Shown here piece by piece: positions 1 to 11,391 of a DNA stretch of 64,000 nt. Position 1 is the stretch's first letter. The number at the start of each line of letters is the position of its first letter. Below the pieces are notes generated by a model, which did not search any database, was not told the DNA's origin, and saw only the letters and a list, made by a program, of their open reading frames with translations. The stretch is from Henckelia pumila (taxonomy: Eukaryota > Streptophyta > Magnoliopsida > Lamiales > Gesneriaceae): positions 174,933,991 to 174,997,990 of the forward strand of contig NC_133120.1 in the NCBI RefSeq assembly GCF_033568475.1, given 5' to 3'. Made by a program: the position numbers and the translations under genes.

Positions 1-679
1 GGTACGCAAGTACAGACTGAGATTGCCAGCGGGTTTTGCATGCTTATATGTTGCATTTTGTATGTCATTTATTATGCAGCATGTGCATATCATATTGTGC
101 CTATCCATCTTGTGAGATGAGCCACGTAGGGCCGCTCAGCCCTGTCTGGACGGTTGATGTCTAGGACCTATTGACTGACGGGTCATGGGTGGCTAGCATT
201 GGGGGACACGGTCCACGTCCTGTAGGAATGAGAAGTGTCGACAGGGTTTGCTCCCCGGGTTGTACCACTCATGTCCTAGGCGCCATTACTGAGCATTATA
301 TACAGTTACCCCAGATATGGATACCCTATCATTTGCATGCATCATATTTGTATGTTTTACCCAGTGCTTTCGTATTGAGCTTAGAGCTCACGTCCAGTCT
401 TTTCTGTGTATTTGAACACCCCATTCGACGGGGCAGGTGTAGGTGCAGGATTGAGCACAAGGAGCTTGGAGTAGTCAGTGACCAGTGAAGACAACAGGAT
501 TAGCTATAGGTTTTGCCTTTAGGCTATTTATTTGATTTGGTTGTATAAATCAAATTTATTTAACCGGTTGTATTCTTCCGGTCTTTTTTTATTTAAGTCT
601 TCCGCAGCAATTTATTTAATGCTTGTTTAATTATGCTCTTAACTCTGATTAGGTAGTGGATCCGGGTAGGGTCACTACA
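1..679 (+). repeat. 5' LTR (3' portion) of LARD element
   Basis: These bases are the last 679 bp of the 5' LTR, ending in ...GTCACTACA just before the primer-binding site. By eye there are about 19 substitutions against 5842-6520, roughly 3%, which makes this element much older than the copia insertions. Confidence 0.9.
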
Positions 680-684
680 TTTAT

Positions 685-696
685 TGGTATCAGAGC
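685..696 (+). other. Primer-binding site, initiator tRNA-Met type
   Basis: TGGTATCAGAGC lies five bases after the end of the LTR. It is the usual plant primer-binding sequence complementary to the 3' end of initiator tRNA-Met. Confidence 0.85.
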
Positions 697-3600
697 ATAT
701 ACATGCAAGAGACTTGGGATATAGTAATGAGACTTTGGGTTATCCTTATAGGATTGATGATACCTTGGAAGAGGTGATGATGCGGCAATTAGTTTGCCCA
801 GAGACTATCATCATCGGCAGGATTTCTGAAGATTTGGCTTATGGGATTCCAGCAAGTGCGGACAGAAGTGATGGATCGTGTCCGAGTTTTCAAGACTTCT
901 ACTCAGGTGGATCCTAGTTTTGGATCGAGTACCGGATGCCAGAGGTAGTGGCAGAGGATTGGTGAGGACTTACTTGATGCTTGCATCTGTATCGTCCATA
1001 CCATGATGACACTACTCTGAAGATTGTCCAGTCGTAGATGGAGAGATTGTCAGATAGACCTTCACCAGAGAATGCCTCGAGTGCCTAAAGCATGACAGGT
1101 TTCGAGAGTGAGGTCTTTAACCTCATGCAGTACATGGTTTTGCCGATATGCTGATATCGATACTTTCGGTAGGCACACGGGAAACTTCATGTTCAAAAGC
1201 ATGATATGAATACAAGAAGAACGTTGATGGTAGATCAGGAGCAGAAGGAGTCGACTGACATGCACTGACGCAGAGCATAGCTGGTTAGCTATCACGAGCC
1301 ATTTCTCCAGAGTTCTTCGTAGGAGGACATGTAGAAAGACTTGGTCGGGAGTATGCTTGTATCGATGCGTGTGTCGATTAGAAGCTTCATGCTCAAGAAA
1401 CGAAGACTAGTACGATGATTTTAATACTGTATCGTTGTAGTTGTAAACAGTATTTCAGTTGTAAAGAATCATCATACTTTTGTTGTATCATTTCAAGTCG
1501 ATCGTACATTTCATTGTATTTTGAATACTGTATATATTACATGGGATTGTAATTGAGAAATTGTACATAAATGGAAGCAATGATACATGTTTTATTTATC
1601 CAGCAATTCGTGAATGATTGCGAGTGATTTTGCTAGGATTGGCATTTTTTAGTTGATTAGTATTCAACTATTGCTGCTCATGGGATTCGAGTAGGCCAAC
1701 TGTGACTGTTTGACTTGTGGTTAGTCTAGGCGTTTTCCTAGAATTGACCTAGTTAGTCAGTGGAATATGTTAGTGCCAGCGATGAGTGAACTCATCTAGA
1801 GGCATTAAGGGTATTGTTCGATTTAGAACATTTGGGCTTTGTTCTAGGTTGTTTCTTGAAATAGTAGGCTATCCGACCTTTGTTAGGTTGAGGCTTGTGA
1901 TGATGGGTTTTCATCAGGGATACCAGGTCCAGTATATGCCGAGAGTTGTTGACTATGACCATGACCAGACGTGATGGGGCGCGACCCCATGCCAGTGTTA
2001 CTCTGGGAGTCCTTGTACTTCAGAGGTTATCTGGGAGCCTTGTGCTTCAGGATTGGCGGTGGGAAGGCTGTTCAGTCTAGGGATTTGGTGACAGTCACGA
2101 CGAAGTATGACCTTGGATTAGATATCAGGTTTGATATCGATGGTTCGATATCGTCTGGTGTGCCAGAGATATAGTTGAGTATTCTGCTGTAGGAACCAGT
2201 CATGGAGGGATTTTCTTGACAAGCGTGTACTCTGAGCAGATAGGTATTAGCTTTTGGGTTACTGCTAGACGTGTGGATCTAGTAGGTGGACGGATTTCTA
2301 CCAGCGATTACTAGGGGTTGTCATCAGAGTTGTGGTTAGAATTTCCTTGTGATAGGAATTATCCAAGATACTGGATGGGATGCTGATTCAAGACTTAGAC
2401 TCGAATAGGAGAATTAATTCATGATGATGGACTTCATCTGTGATGGTTTATACCGTATGCTAAGGATTGTATAAACATTAATTGGGATGTGAGGGAAGCG
2501 TGGCCTATACCCGTGAAACCTTGGTGATTGTCCAGGTGGGTTATCGTGGTAAGCTACCTCAGTCTTAATTTGTTGCACAATCCTAGTGTGGGATATAATC
2601 AGGAGCATGTCCGGGAATGTTGGGAATCTTTGGAATTCTTTAGGTATAACTTTGGACTTGACGAATCGCGATGTTCATCCTGAATGAACGAGGCAAGGAT
2701 AGTGAGTCCGGTGATTGCACTAAGTACTGCCTGATATTTTCAGAGGTTGAGCGTAGGATTTTCCATGGGATGGAAATGGGCTTAGTTTATCTTGATATTT
2801 TCCTTGGGTGAACAAGACAACGATTAGTAATGCTAAGGTGGCACGGGATCTATGCTAGTGACTACTAGTGGTTATTGGCTAACTCTGTCAGAGTTAGGAT
2901 GATTAAGTTCAGAATACGAAGCAGCGGTTAGTAGTGCTGAAAAGGCGCAAGACTTGTGCCAAGTAAACTACTTATGTACTGTGATCTGACACCGTTTGGA
3001 AATGGTTCTTTGTGGCAGCTGAGTCATAGTTATTGACCGAGCCATGCAGGGGGAATGATCAGTGGTCGTCTGACCAGATAAGTGCGAGCTTAAGTAGATT
3101 GACGAATTCGATTGGTTGAGCCAATCAGGGTTGATCAGGATGTAGCAATTAAGAAATACTTGGAGTAGTATTTTGTCGAGTAATGCTTATGGGATGAGTA
3201 CTGGATACCATCTCAGAGTATTTGACAGTTCGGATGATTTAGGATCTCTAGGTTTTCCAGAGACAAATCTATTGAAAGATTGCAAGTGGACTTGTATGAT
3301 CAAGTTAGGTGCTAACTTGACAGTGGAGACAAACAAGGGAGTTGGTAGTTTCCAGTATAGTGCACTCTTGTTAAGAAAGAAGCTGATATTGATCCAATCA
3401 ATTGCTTAGTGATAGCAATAGGTCAGGAAAGGATCATGTTGTTTCATGTGAGAGTTTTCCATTGAACATCAATAGTGAAGATTGTTGACCGGACATTTCG
3501 GTTAAGTGAGGGGATCTATGTGTACCGTTGTGATTGGATCCGACGAGTAGTAGGAAATGCTAATGGACATTAGCAAGGAAACATCAGTTGTTTGATCTGT

Positions 3601-5044
3601 GTGACATTAGCTAGGATCTGATCCTCGAGATCTAGCAGGATGTGTCATTAGTCTTCTAGCGTGTGATGAACGATGTCTCTGAAATGACAGAGATAGTAGA
3701 ATTTCAACTTAGTAGCCAACAAGATTGTTGTGGAAATTGAAGATTTCGCAAGATAGCGATGAAGCAACTTTGTTCTTTCCAGTCAACAAGCCATATCCGT
3801 GCGGATTGTTTGTCAAGAATATTGCGCGTTAGCAATAATCGATATTTGGATGTGCGTCGTGTGGCAAGTTACTTCGAGCACAAGTGTTTCCCAGGATCGA
3901 TTAGGGAATCGATGAATTAGTTCGATCAGTGTTGAGACTGATGCATTTAGCAAGGGAGCAATTTGACTATTGAGAATCCGTTGGGATTTAGTTTCCAGGA
4001 TCTTTATGATTCGATCTTGTGAGGTTGGGATGAGTGATGATGGTATCATCAGAGACTCCGAGTTGAGTTATACCAGGTGCAATGACTGTCGAGTTTTGAG
4101 ATGAAATAGGAAGCGTTTCCATATGTCTGTGCACTGTGGAATGTCCCAGTCGAGCATATTGGTGGGAGCTTGCCTTAGTCTTGATGAGCGTACAGTGATT
4201 GCGAGTATGTATAACTATCAGGAGGATGTCCATCGATTGAATTCATGAGGTGAATAACCTATGATCGAGATGATAAAGATCATTAGAGGTGTAATAACTT
4301 CTATTGCAATGTATGCGTGACTTCGCAGGCCAATGGCTAGGATATGACGTAGCGTCATAAATTGCAAGTGATGATAGTTATCATCAAGGCACAGTGTTGA
4401 GGTTATGCTAAGAAACGTGGACAGCAGAATGTACTAGACATGATGGTTTAAGTTCCCAGTATTTCTTGGGAAGCCGGTTGTGCTTCAGGGAGAGTGGGGA
4501 GGATAACCAGTCTAGGGAACATTGTGAGCAGTTACGTTGGAGCATAGACTTGAGTCCACTGGGTTATCTTAAAGCGAGATTCATGTTAGAATGTGCCAGC
4601 ACAATGTTGGGATTAGTGTTTTCCTGACTAGAAGTGTCGAGCACCGAGAAATTTTGGAACCATTAGATGGTTAGTTTTGATTAGTGAGTCGACGAATGCA
4701 GTAAAACCAGTCAGGTTATGACTTGGTCTTCATCAGTATAAGATTTCCTTTGAGACGATAATCTTGATCAAGCGGGTATTGAATCCTTTGTGATCAGTGA
4801 AATCGTGGTTACGACAGAGGACGTATCAGTGCTGTGATACGTTAGTGTCAAGGAATATTGGTTGTCATCAAGTAGCGCAGAAATTTTCAGCTGGGAAAAT
4901 ATTAATGCGGTTAAGCATTAATGGAGCATGCAGAGAATTCGACGAGAGCCTGAATTTGTCGAAAGCTATTTCGACCAGACACTCAAGTAGTGGTCTATCT
5001 TACGTTCTCGAGGTTCTACCTTAGATTTCGAGGATGAAATCTTT
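697..5044 (+). other. Non-coding interior of LARD element
   Basis: About 4.3 kb between primer-binding site and polypurine tract. All frames are broken by frequent stops, and the longest open stretch is about 81 codons. I recognise no zinc knuckle, protease, reverse transcriptase or integrase motif. A strong inverted repeat lies at 1414-1473 (arms GATGATT/AATCATC and ATACTGT/ACAGTAT). Apart from that I see no structured feature. Confidence 0.7.
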
Positions 5045-5058
5045 TAAGGGGGAGAGAA
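5045..5058 (+). other. Polypurine tract of LARD element
   Basis: AAGGGGGAGAGAA lies directly before the TG that opens the 3' LTR. It is the expected plus-strand priming site. Confidence 0.75.
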
Positions 5059-5205
5059 TGTAGTAACCCGTATCCAGAATTAGCGATTAATGAGTATATT
5101 AATCGTGTAATCATGTTTAAATTAAGTAAAACATGATTAAGGAAGTTACAAATGGGTTAACGGAGTCCAGAAATGGATTCAAGACACTCGAAAATGGTTG
5201 GAAAG

Positions 5206-5470
5206 GTTCCGAGGGTTCGGATGGTTCGGAGGCTCTGAACCGGGCTAGGAGGCTCCGAACTGGATCGGAGGATCCGAACCAAAGATCGGAGGATCCGAAC
5301 GGGTTCGGAGGATCCGAACTCGGATCGGAGGCTCCGAAGAGAATGCTTCATGGGTGACATCATTGATGGGACTTCGGAGGATCCGAAGTCAGGATCGGAG
5401 GCTCTGAACTGGAACGGAGGCTCCAAAATCAGGAACGGGGGATCCGAACCAATTCGGAGGATCCGAAGTC
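5206..5470 (+). repeat. Palindromic CpG-rich repeat array in LARD LTR
   Basis: About a dozen degenerate copies of the short palindrome TTCGGAGGATCCGAA (arms TTCGGA/TCCGAA) follow each other at irregular 17-30 bp spacing. Variants change GGA to GGC or the outer bases. The array stops about 20 bp before the TATA box, a position where it could act as enhancer or repressor sites. That role is inference. Confidence 0.85.
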
Positions 5471-5490
5471 GAGTTCGCCCGAACTTCGCC

Positions 5491-5500
5491 TATAAATAAA
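5491..5500 (+). promoter_or_regulatory. TATA box of LARD LTR
   Basis: TATAAATAAA sits just downstream of the palindrome array and upstream of the segment repeated at 1-679. It is a plausible core promoter for the element RNA. Confidence 0.6.
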
Positions 5501-6520
5501 GGTCCGAAATTTCATTTTCAACTCGCACCTCTCCTTTTCCTCTCTTAGTTCCTAGGCCTTCTAACTCAGATCTAGGGAGTTCTATGCATCCTATTGGGAA
5601 TCCAGAAGTGGCATAGTGATCCAGGCGTCGAGGCAGAGCTGTGGCCTAGTTTTGAGGCAATTGTCATCAGCGGGCTGACGACGGACGCAGGTATAGCTAT
5701 GGTCTCCTTAAATTATTTAGGAGTATGCAATAGCTTAATTAAGGCTTTTAGAGCTTAATTATTGATGCATGGGTATTTGCATTGTAGAGTTGATATAGGC
5801 TTGGAACCTAGAGCGGGACTGCTAGGAACTGCCTGTAGTAAGGTACGCAAGTACAGACTGAGATTGCCAGCGGGTTTTGCATGCTTATATGTTGCATTTT
5901 GTATGTCATTTATTATGCAGCATGTGCATATCATATTGTGCCTATCCATCTTGTGAGATGAGCCACGTAGGGCCGCTCAGCCCTGTCTGGATGGTTGATG
6001 TCTAGAACCTATTGACTGATGGGTCATGGGTGGCTAGCATCGGGGGACACAGCCCACGTCCTGTAGGAATGAGCAGTGTCGACAGGGTTTGCTCCCCGGG
6101 TTGTACCACTCATGTCCTAGGCGCCATTACTGAGCATTATATACAGTTACCCCAGATATGGATACCCTATCATTTGCATGCATCATATTTGTATGTTTTA
6201 CCCAGTGCTTTCGTATTGAGCTTAGAGCTCACGTCCAGTCTTTTCTGTGTATTTGGACACCCCATTCGACGGGGCAGGTGTAGGTGCAGGATTGAGCACC
6301 AGGAGCTTGGAGTAGTCAGTGACCAGTGAAGACAGCAGGATTAGCTGTAGGTTTTGCCTTTAGGCTATTTATTCGATTTGGTTGTATAAATCGAATTTAT
6401 TTAACCGGTTGTATTCTGCCGGTCTGTTTTTATTTAAGTCTTCCGCAGCGATTTATTTAATGCATGTTTAATTATGCTCTTAACTCTGATTAGGTAGTGG
6501 ATCCGGGTAGGTTCAGTACA

Positions 6521-8487
6521 ACCTCTATTCCCTTAGCTGAAACAACATGACCTAACATAACACCTTGTCCAACCATAAAGTGGCATTTTTTAGAATTTAA
6601 AACTAGGATTGTTTCGAAACACCTCTTAAGGACAAGAGCAAGGTTAGACATACAGTTTTCAAATGAATCACCATAGACAGTGAAATCATCCATAAAAACT
6701 TCTAAGATATGCTCAATGAAATCTGAAAAGATACTAACCATACACCGTTGGAAAGTAGTCGGTGCTTTGCAAAGTCCAAAGGGCATTCGTCGATATGCAA
6801 AGGTGCCAAACGGGCAAGTGAATGTTGTCTTTTCCTGATCCTCCGGCGCAATAGCAATATGAAAATAACCGGAATACCCATCAAGAAAACAATAATAAGG
6901 ATGGCATGCTAAACGTTCAATCATTTGATCAATAAATGGTAAAGGGAAGTGATCCTTTCGGGTTCCCGCATTCAGTTTCCTATAGTCTATACAAATCCTC
7001 CACCCATTTTGGATTCGGGTGGGAACCAATTCATCATCCTTGTTCTTCACCACAGTTATCCTGGTTTTCTTGGGCACCACTTGGACCAGACTGACCCACT
7101 GACTGTCAGAAATCGGGTAGATGACTCCAACTTCAAGGAGTTTCAGAATTTCAGCCTTCACCACCTTCATCATTGGTGGGTTCAACTTTCTTTGTGGCTG
7201 ACGTGAGAGATTCGCTCCTTCTTCCATTAAAATTCGGTGCATGCATGTGGAAGGGCTAATTCCCTTAATGTCTGCTATAGTCCACCCAATAGCAGTCTTG
7301 TGCTCTTGTAGTACTTTGATTAATTGCTCCTCTTGGTCGGCTTCCAAATTATTTGATATGATGACTGGTAATGTTTCTCCTTCTCCAAGGAAAACATACT
7401 TGAGATGTTTTGGAAGTGTCTTTAGTTCGACCACTGGTTCCTGCAAAACAGATGGAAGGCGCCGTGTATTAGAGATTGGTAAAGATAAATAAGAGATATT
7501 ACCTGACTGAGGTAGCTCAGAAGCATTGTTCAGAATTCGCTCAATCTCTTTCACTTCTTCATTGACTTCAATTCCATCATCCTGCTGAATGGGTGCAATG
7601 AGAGCCACCTCTAGATCATCTTTTCCTGCATACTCACAATAATCTTGGGCCAAGTAATCCACAATATCAACAGAATATACACAATTATCACTGTCAGGAA
7701 ATTTCATGGCATCATAAATATTAAATTTCACAACCTCTCCATCAAATTCCATAGTGATTGTGCCACTATGAACATCAATTTTAGTCATGTAAGTTTTCAA
7801 GAATGGTCTGCCTAATAGAATAGGACTATTGTGATCACCGTTTTCCATGTCAAGCACATAAAAATCTGCAGGAAATACCAAGTTATTTACTTGCACCAAC
7901 ACATCTTCCACTATTTCCCTAGGGTATGCATTAGACCTATCAGCTAATTGAATAACAATTCCAGTTTTGTTCAATGGACCGAGTTTTAAGGATGCATAGA
8001 TAGAATATGGCATAACATTAATTGACGCTCCTAGATCTAACATGGCCTTCTCAATTCTAACATTTCCTATGGTGCATGGGATAGAAAACATACCTGGATC
8101 CTTGCATTTTGCGGGCAATTTTCGTTGGATCACAGCAGATACGTTCTCACCAAGCTCCACTTTTTGACAGCCCTTCAATGTTTGTTTCCTCTTTGCTGTG
8201 CACAGTTCCTTCAAGAACTTCGCATATCGAGGTACCGGTTTAATAGCTTCTAGCAACGGAATATTCACCTCACATCTACGAAAAGTCTCATAAAGATCCT
8301 TTATCCCTTCATCTTTTCTAGACTCCTTAAGAGCTAAGAGAAAAGGGGCAACAGGATTATATTCAGAAAGTGGAGGAAACTTACCTCTTGGCGCGTCTTC
8401 CTTGGTTGCTTCGCCATCAGTCAATTTCGGCTCTTCTTGCGGTTTCTCCTTGGCCGAAGTCTCCACTTCTTTCTCCTTGATCTTCAA
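6521..8487 (-). pseudogene. Athila-type pol: protease and reverse transcriptase, truncated
   Basis: This frame is open for about 655 codons on the minus strand. It starts in a charged, Glu/Lys-rich linker after gag. The retropepsin-like part has DLGASINVMPYSIYASLKLG; the DLGA form is usual for Athila-type elements. The reverse transcriptase follows, with WRICIDYRKLNAGTRKDHFP, YCFLDGYSGYF, MPFGLCKAPTTFQRCM and the catalytic FMDDFTVYG. It ends at GHVVSAKGIEV, where the LARD LTR replaces the rest. The last dozen codons of the open frame (6490-6520) are LTR sequence. RNase H and integrase are missing, so the protein cannot be functional although this stretch has no internal stop. Confidence 0.85.
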
Positions 8488-8846
8488 CTCCTTCCCATTC
8501 CGTAGAGTGATTGCACTTGCGTTCTCCTTGGGTTGGGAATGGTTTGAGATGGTAAATCATTAGAATGCTATGCTTCTAACTTATTGATGGTGGTGGCGAG
8601 CTGTCCCATCAGGGTATTCAAGTTTTGAATACTTTCTCTAGTTTCCTGTTGGAAAGTTACAGTATTAGTAGCAAGCTCCTTAACAATATTTTCAAGAAAC
8701 TCACCCGGATTGGGAATATGAGGACGCTGCTACTGTTGAGGATGCGGTGGCCTAAAAGTTTGATTGTGCGATGGTGCTTGAGGCCCAGATTGGTTTGCCT
8801 GAGGGTTCCCATATCTCAGATTTGGATGATCCTTCCAACCAAGATT

Positions 8847-9968
8847 TTATGTGTTGGAATAAGGATCATATTTCCATTGTGGTGGTCCAGGAAATCCTCT
8901 AGTAGCATTGACTTGTTCAACCGATTCTTCTTGAAGTGTGGGACACATATCAGTAGCATGTCCCACTACAGCACAAATCTCACACTCTTTTGCAGTCTGT
9001 CCATTCCCTACAGCCATCTGACGCACAAGAGACGTCAATTCAATTAATTTTTGTTCAAGGGAAGAGACATTTACCTCGTTATTCTTTTTCAGTACATGCT
9101 CAATCCTGTTGTTGCCAAATTGTTGAGAATTGGCAGCCATATTCTCAATTAAGTTCCTCGCTTGTACTGGTGTTTTATCCATGAAAACACCTCCACTTGC
9201 CACATCTAGCATACTCCTGTCATGAGGCAACAAACCTTCATAGCATAATTGAATTAACTGATTTTCACTTATCTGGTGTTGCGGACAGCTAGCACAAAGC
9301 TTCTTGAACCGCTCCCAATATTCATGCAGTGATTCCCCTGAGTATTTCTTGATTCCATAGATTTCTTTCCGGATGTTCGCAGCTCTAGAGGCTGGGAAAT
9401 ATTTTTCCAGAAAGATTCTTTTCATCTCCGTCCAAGTTGTGATAGAACCATAGGGCAAGTAATATAGTTAATCCTTAGCAGCACTCTTCAAAGAGAAAGG
9501 AAAGGCCCTCAGCTGAATCTTCTCCTCTGTCACCCCATGGGGTTTCATACTCGTGCAAACCACATGGAATTCCATTAAGTGTTTATTCGGGTCCTCACCT
9601 GCAAGACCATGAAAAGAGGGTAATAAGTGAATCAATCCAGACTTAAGCTCAAAAGTAGCATTATTTTCTAATGTAGGAAAAGTAATGCATAAAGGTTGTT
9701 GAATGGGATCAGGAGTGCCCAATTGTCTAAGACTCAGGTTCGCATTAGCAGTCATCTCTTCTTCTGGAAAAGCAGCTCGAGCAGCTTCCTCTTGTTGTTT
9801 CCTACGAAGTTCTCTCCTTCGCCTGTGCAAAGTCCTTTCAATCTCCGGGTCGTAGATAAAGTCTTCTTCAGCAAAACAACCTGAAAGCATGAACGAGAAA
9901 GAACTAGAAACAAAGAAAAGAGAGGGGAGTGAGATTAAACAAAGCAAAAACAAAAATAAATAGAACAC
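8847..9968 (-). pseudogene. Athila-type gag, broken
   Basis: Gag is split into two open pieces, 9968-9468 and 9458-8847, by a TAA where the family has Trp (AKD-stop-LYYLPYGS); two adjacent G-to-A changes would explain it. The first piece carries DFIYDPEIERTLHRRRRELRRK after an odd hydrophobic start that is probably untranslated leader. The second has the retrotransposon-gag core (ITTWTEMKRIFLEKYFPAS, GESLHEYWERFKKLC) and one zinc knuckle, CEICAVVGHATDMC. Gln/Pro-rich sequence continues to about 8580 with further stops. Gag would form the cytoplasmic particle and bind the RNA; this copy is dead. Confidence 0.85.
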
Positions 9969-9985
9969 AATAAATTAAACACCGT

Positions 9986-10003
9986 TCCCCAGCAACGGCA
10001 CCA
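9986..10003 (-). other. Primer-binding site, tRNA-Asp type
   Basis: On the minus strand this reads TGGTGCCGTTGCTGGGGA, five bases after the LTR end. It matches the Athila-type site complementary to tRNA-Asp apart from two C-to-T differences. Confidence 0.8.
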
Positions 10004-10008
10004 AAATT

Positions 10009-11391
10009 TGGTAGCGCTAAGTCGCGTCATGCCCAAATTACTCAACTCAATCAGATAACCACAATAATATAGGAGTGTGAGTAGGGATCGTTCCCATGAG
10101 GAAAGGTAAATTTAATGTGTTCTAAATAAATTAAAAGGGGTTTTTTGAGTTGGAACTTAACTACTGGAATTTCAAAAAAATAAAATTAAATATTATCACT
10201 ATCATGCAAGATTGAGAATTAAATTAGAGAAATCAATAAGAGACAATCTTTGGTATCGGTCGACTACACCCTTGATATTTATTCATTCAATCATCGATTC
10301 CCTAAAAATAATTAATCCTATCAAATATTCGTCATTGGAAATCAAATTCCTGTTTCACCTTAATTTTAGTTAATTAGACACCAGCGTTCTAAATTAACCC
10401 TTACCAATAAATTAATCCGGATTCGATCGATCTAGATTTAAATCTAAGGTAGCATTCAAGTAAGTAAAACTAATGAATCTGACAACACAAACACCAGCGG
10501 TTGTATTTAGCCTAGTCAAAAGTTGACCCTACAAATTAATAAATTCAACAGCAGAAAATATCAAACATAGTTACTTCGCAAATTAGTTAATTCAAACAAT
10601 TAAGGATTTGAATTCTAATTTAGCTATAGTTTGTATAACAAAATTCAAAGATGGCCAATCCTAAAATCTCGCACACAAGCATAAAATAAAACAGATCAAC
10701 AATTGATACTTAATAAAGATTAAACACTGAAAATCAAATCTCATGAATAAATTATATCAAGGTTTCGTCTTCCTCAACCAAGAATAAAAGTTTAGCTACA
10801 ACGATTCATCAAAAACTTAAGAAAAATTCAAAAGAAAAGAAGAAATCTTGAGAGATAGATGTAAGAACAGAACCTAGCCGCCTTCGAGAGTGTAAAAGTC
10901 TGATAATAAACTCTCAAAAACGGAATAAAAGCCTAATAATAACTAGAATCTAAAATAACAGAGTTTCCAAAATTACAAAGTTTTTTCCCGAATAGCGACG
11001 CTCGCTCAATCGGTAAACATTGGCCGATCGAGCGAGCCAAAATTCCCGAACCTACTGTTTTGCAAAATACGTGCGCCGCTCGATCGGTTGAAAGTTGCGG
11101 ATCGAGCGGCTGAAAATTCCATAGCTATTGTCTTCACCATATAGGCGTCGCTCGATTGGTGAAAAGCTGCAGATCGAGCGGCCAAAATTCTTCAGAAAAT
11201 TTCTTGCATTTCCATGACTCCAAAGTTCCGTCCAAGTCCGCCAAAATATACAAACTAACCACAAAACCGGAGAACACATCATGCAAACACAGAATATGAA
11301 ATACGAACAAAATAAATAAATAAAACACGTAAACTAATGCAAAAACAGCAACAAACTGACATTAACAAATGCAATAAAAACATAACTATCA
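10009..11391 (-). repeat. 5' LTR of Athila-type element (1383 bp)
   Basis: On the minus strand it starts TGATAGTTATG and ends CTTAGCGCTACCA next to the primer-binding site. Its partner LTR is outside the window. It contains three hairpin repeats at 11000-11190. Confidence 0.85.
11000..11190 (-). repeat. Three long-stem hairpins in Athila LTR
   Basis: Three units about 75 bp apart each hold an inverted repeat. 11000-11037 has arms GCTCGCTC/GAGCGAGC. 11075-11110 has a perfect 11-bp stem GCCGCTCGATC/GATCGAGCGGC with a 14-base loop. About 11145-11183 has a weaker version. Stem sequence drifts between units while pairing is mostly kept. Confidence 0.85.

Larger units (their letters stand above)
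1..6520 (+). mobile_element. LARD-like non-autonomous gypsy-derived LTR element
   Basis: This is an LTR retrotransposon cut by the left window edge. The first 679 bases match 5842-6520 with no net length change, so they are the end of the 5' LTR. The 3' LTR (5059-6520) is complete. The interior of about 4.4 kb has a primer-binding site and a polypurine tract but no reading frame above roughly 80 codons and no recognisable Gag or Pol, so the element would need proteins from a relative. The interior ends with a short stretch (about 5027-5058, TTTCGAGGATGAAAT then a purine run) that closely resembles the end of gypsy-2 at 28990-29024. This suggests descent from a Tekay/Del-type gypsy element. 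It is inserted in Athila pol: that frame runs up to base 6521. The left target-site copy is outside the window. Confidence 0.8.
5059..6520 (+). repeat. 3' LTR of LARD element (1462 bp)
   Basis: The LTR starts TGTAGTAACCC and ends ...TTCAGTACA, followed directly by Athila pol. It contains a palindrome array, then a TATA box, then the transcribed R-U5 part that also survives at 1-679. Confidence 0.9.
6521..11391 (-). mobile_element. Athila-type Ty3/gypsy element, partial
   Basis: On the minus strand the order is LTR (11391-10009), tRNA-Asp-type primer-binding site, gag, protease and reverse transcriptase, then a break at 6521 where the LARD element is inserted. RNase H, integrase and the 3' LTR lie beyond the window. 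The LTR begins TGATAG on the minus strand and is inserted in the RNase H start of gypsy-1, right after codons for YCDAS. The expected flanking target copy on the plus strand is AGAAG at 11392-11396; its partner is outside the window. Family assignment rests on the DLGASINVMP protease motif, the YCFLDGYSGYF reverse-transcriptase motif and the primer-binding site. Confidence 0.85.

Noticed and set aside
171..488. A 105-codon ORF that recurs at 6012-6329
   Set aside because: Both lie at the same place in the two LTR copies of the LARD element. The differences between them show no preference for silent changes, and the product has no recognisable domain.
9900..9968. Signal peptide-like hydrophobic start of Athila gag
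   Set aside because: It lies just after the primer-binding site in leader sequence. Gag-type sequence begins later (DFIYDPEIERT), so the hydrophobic codons are probably untranslated.
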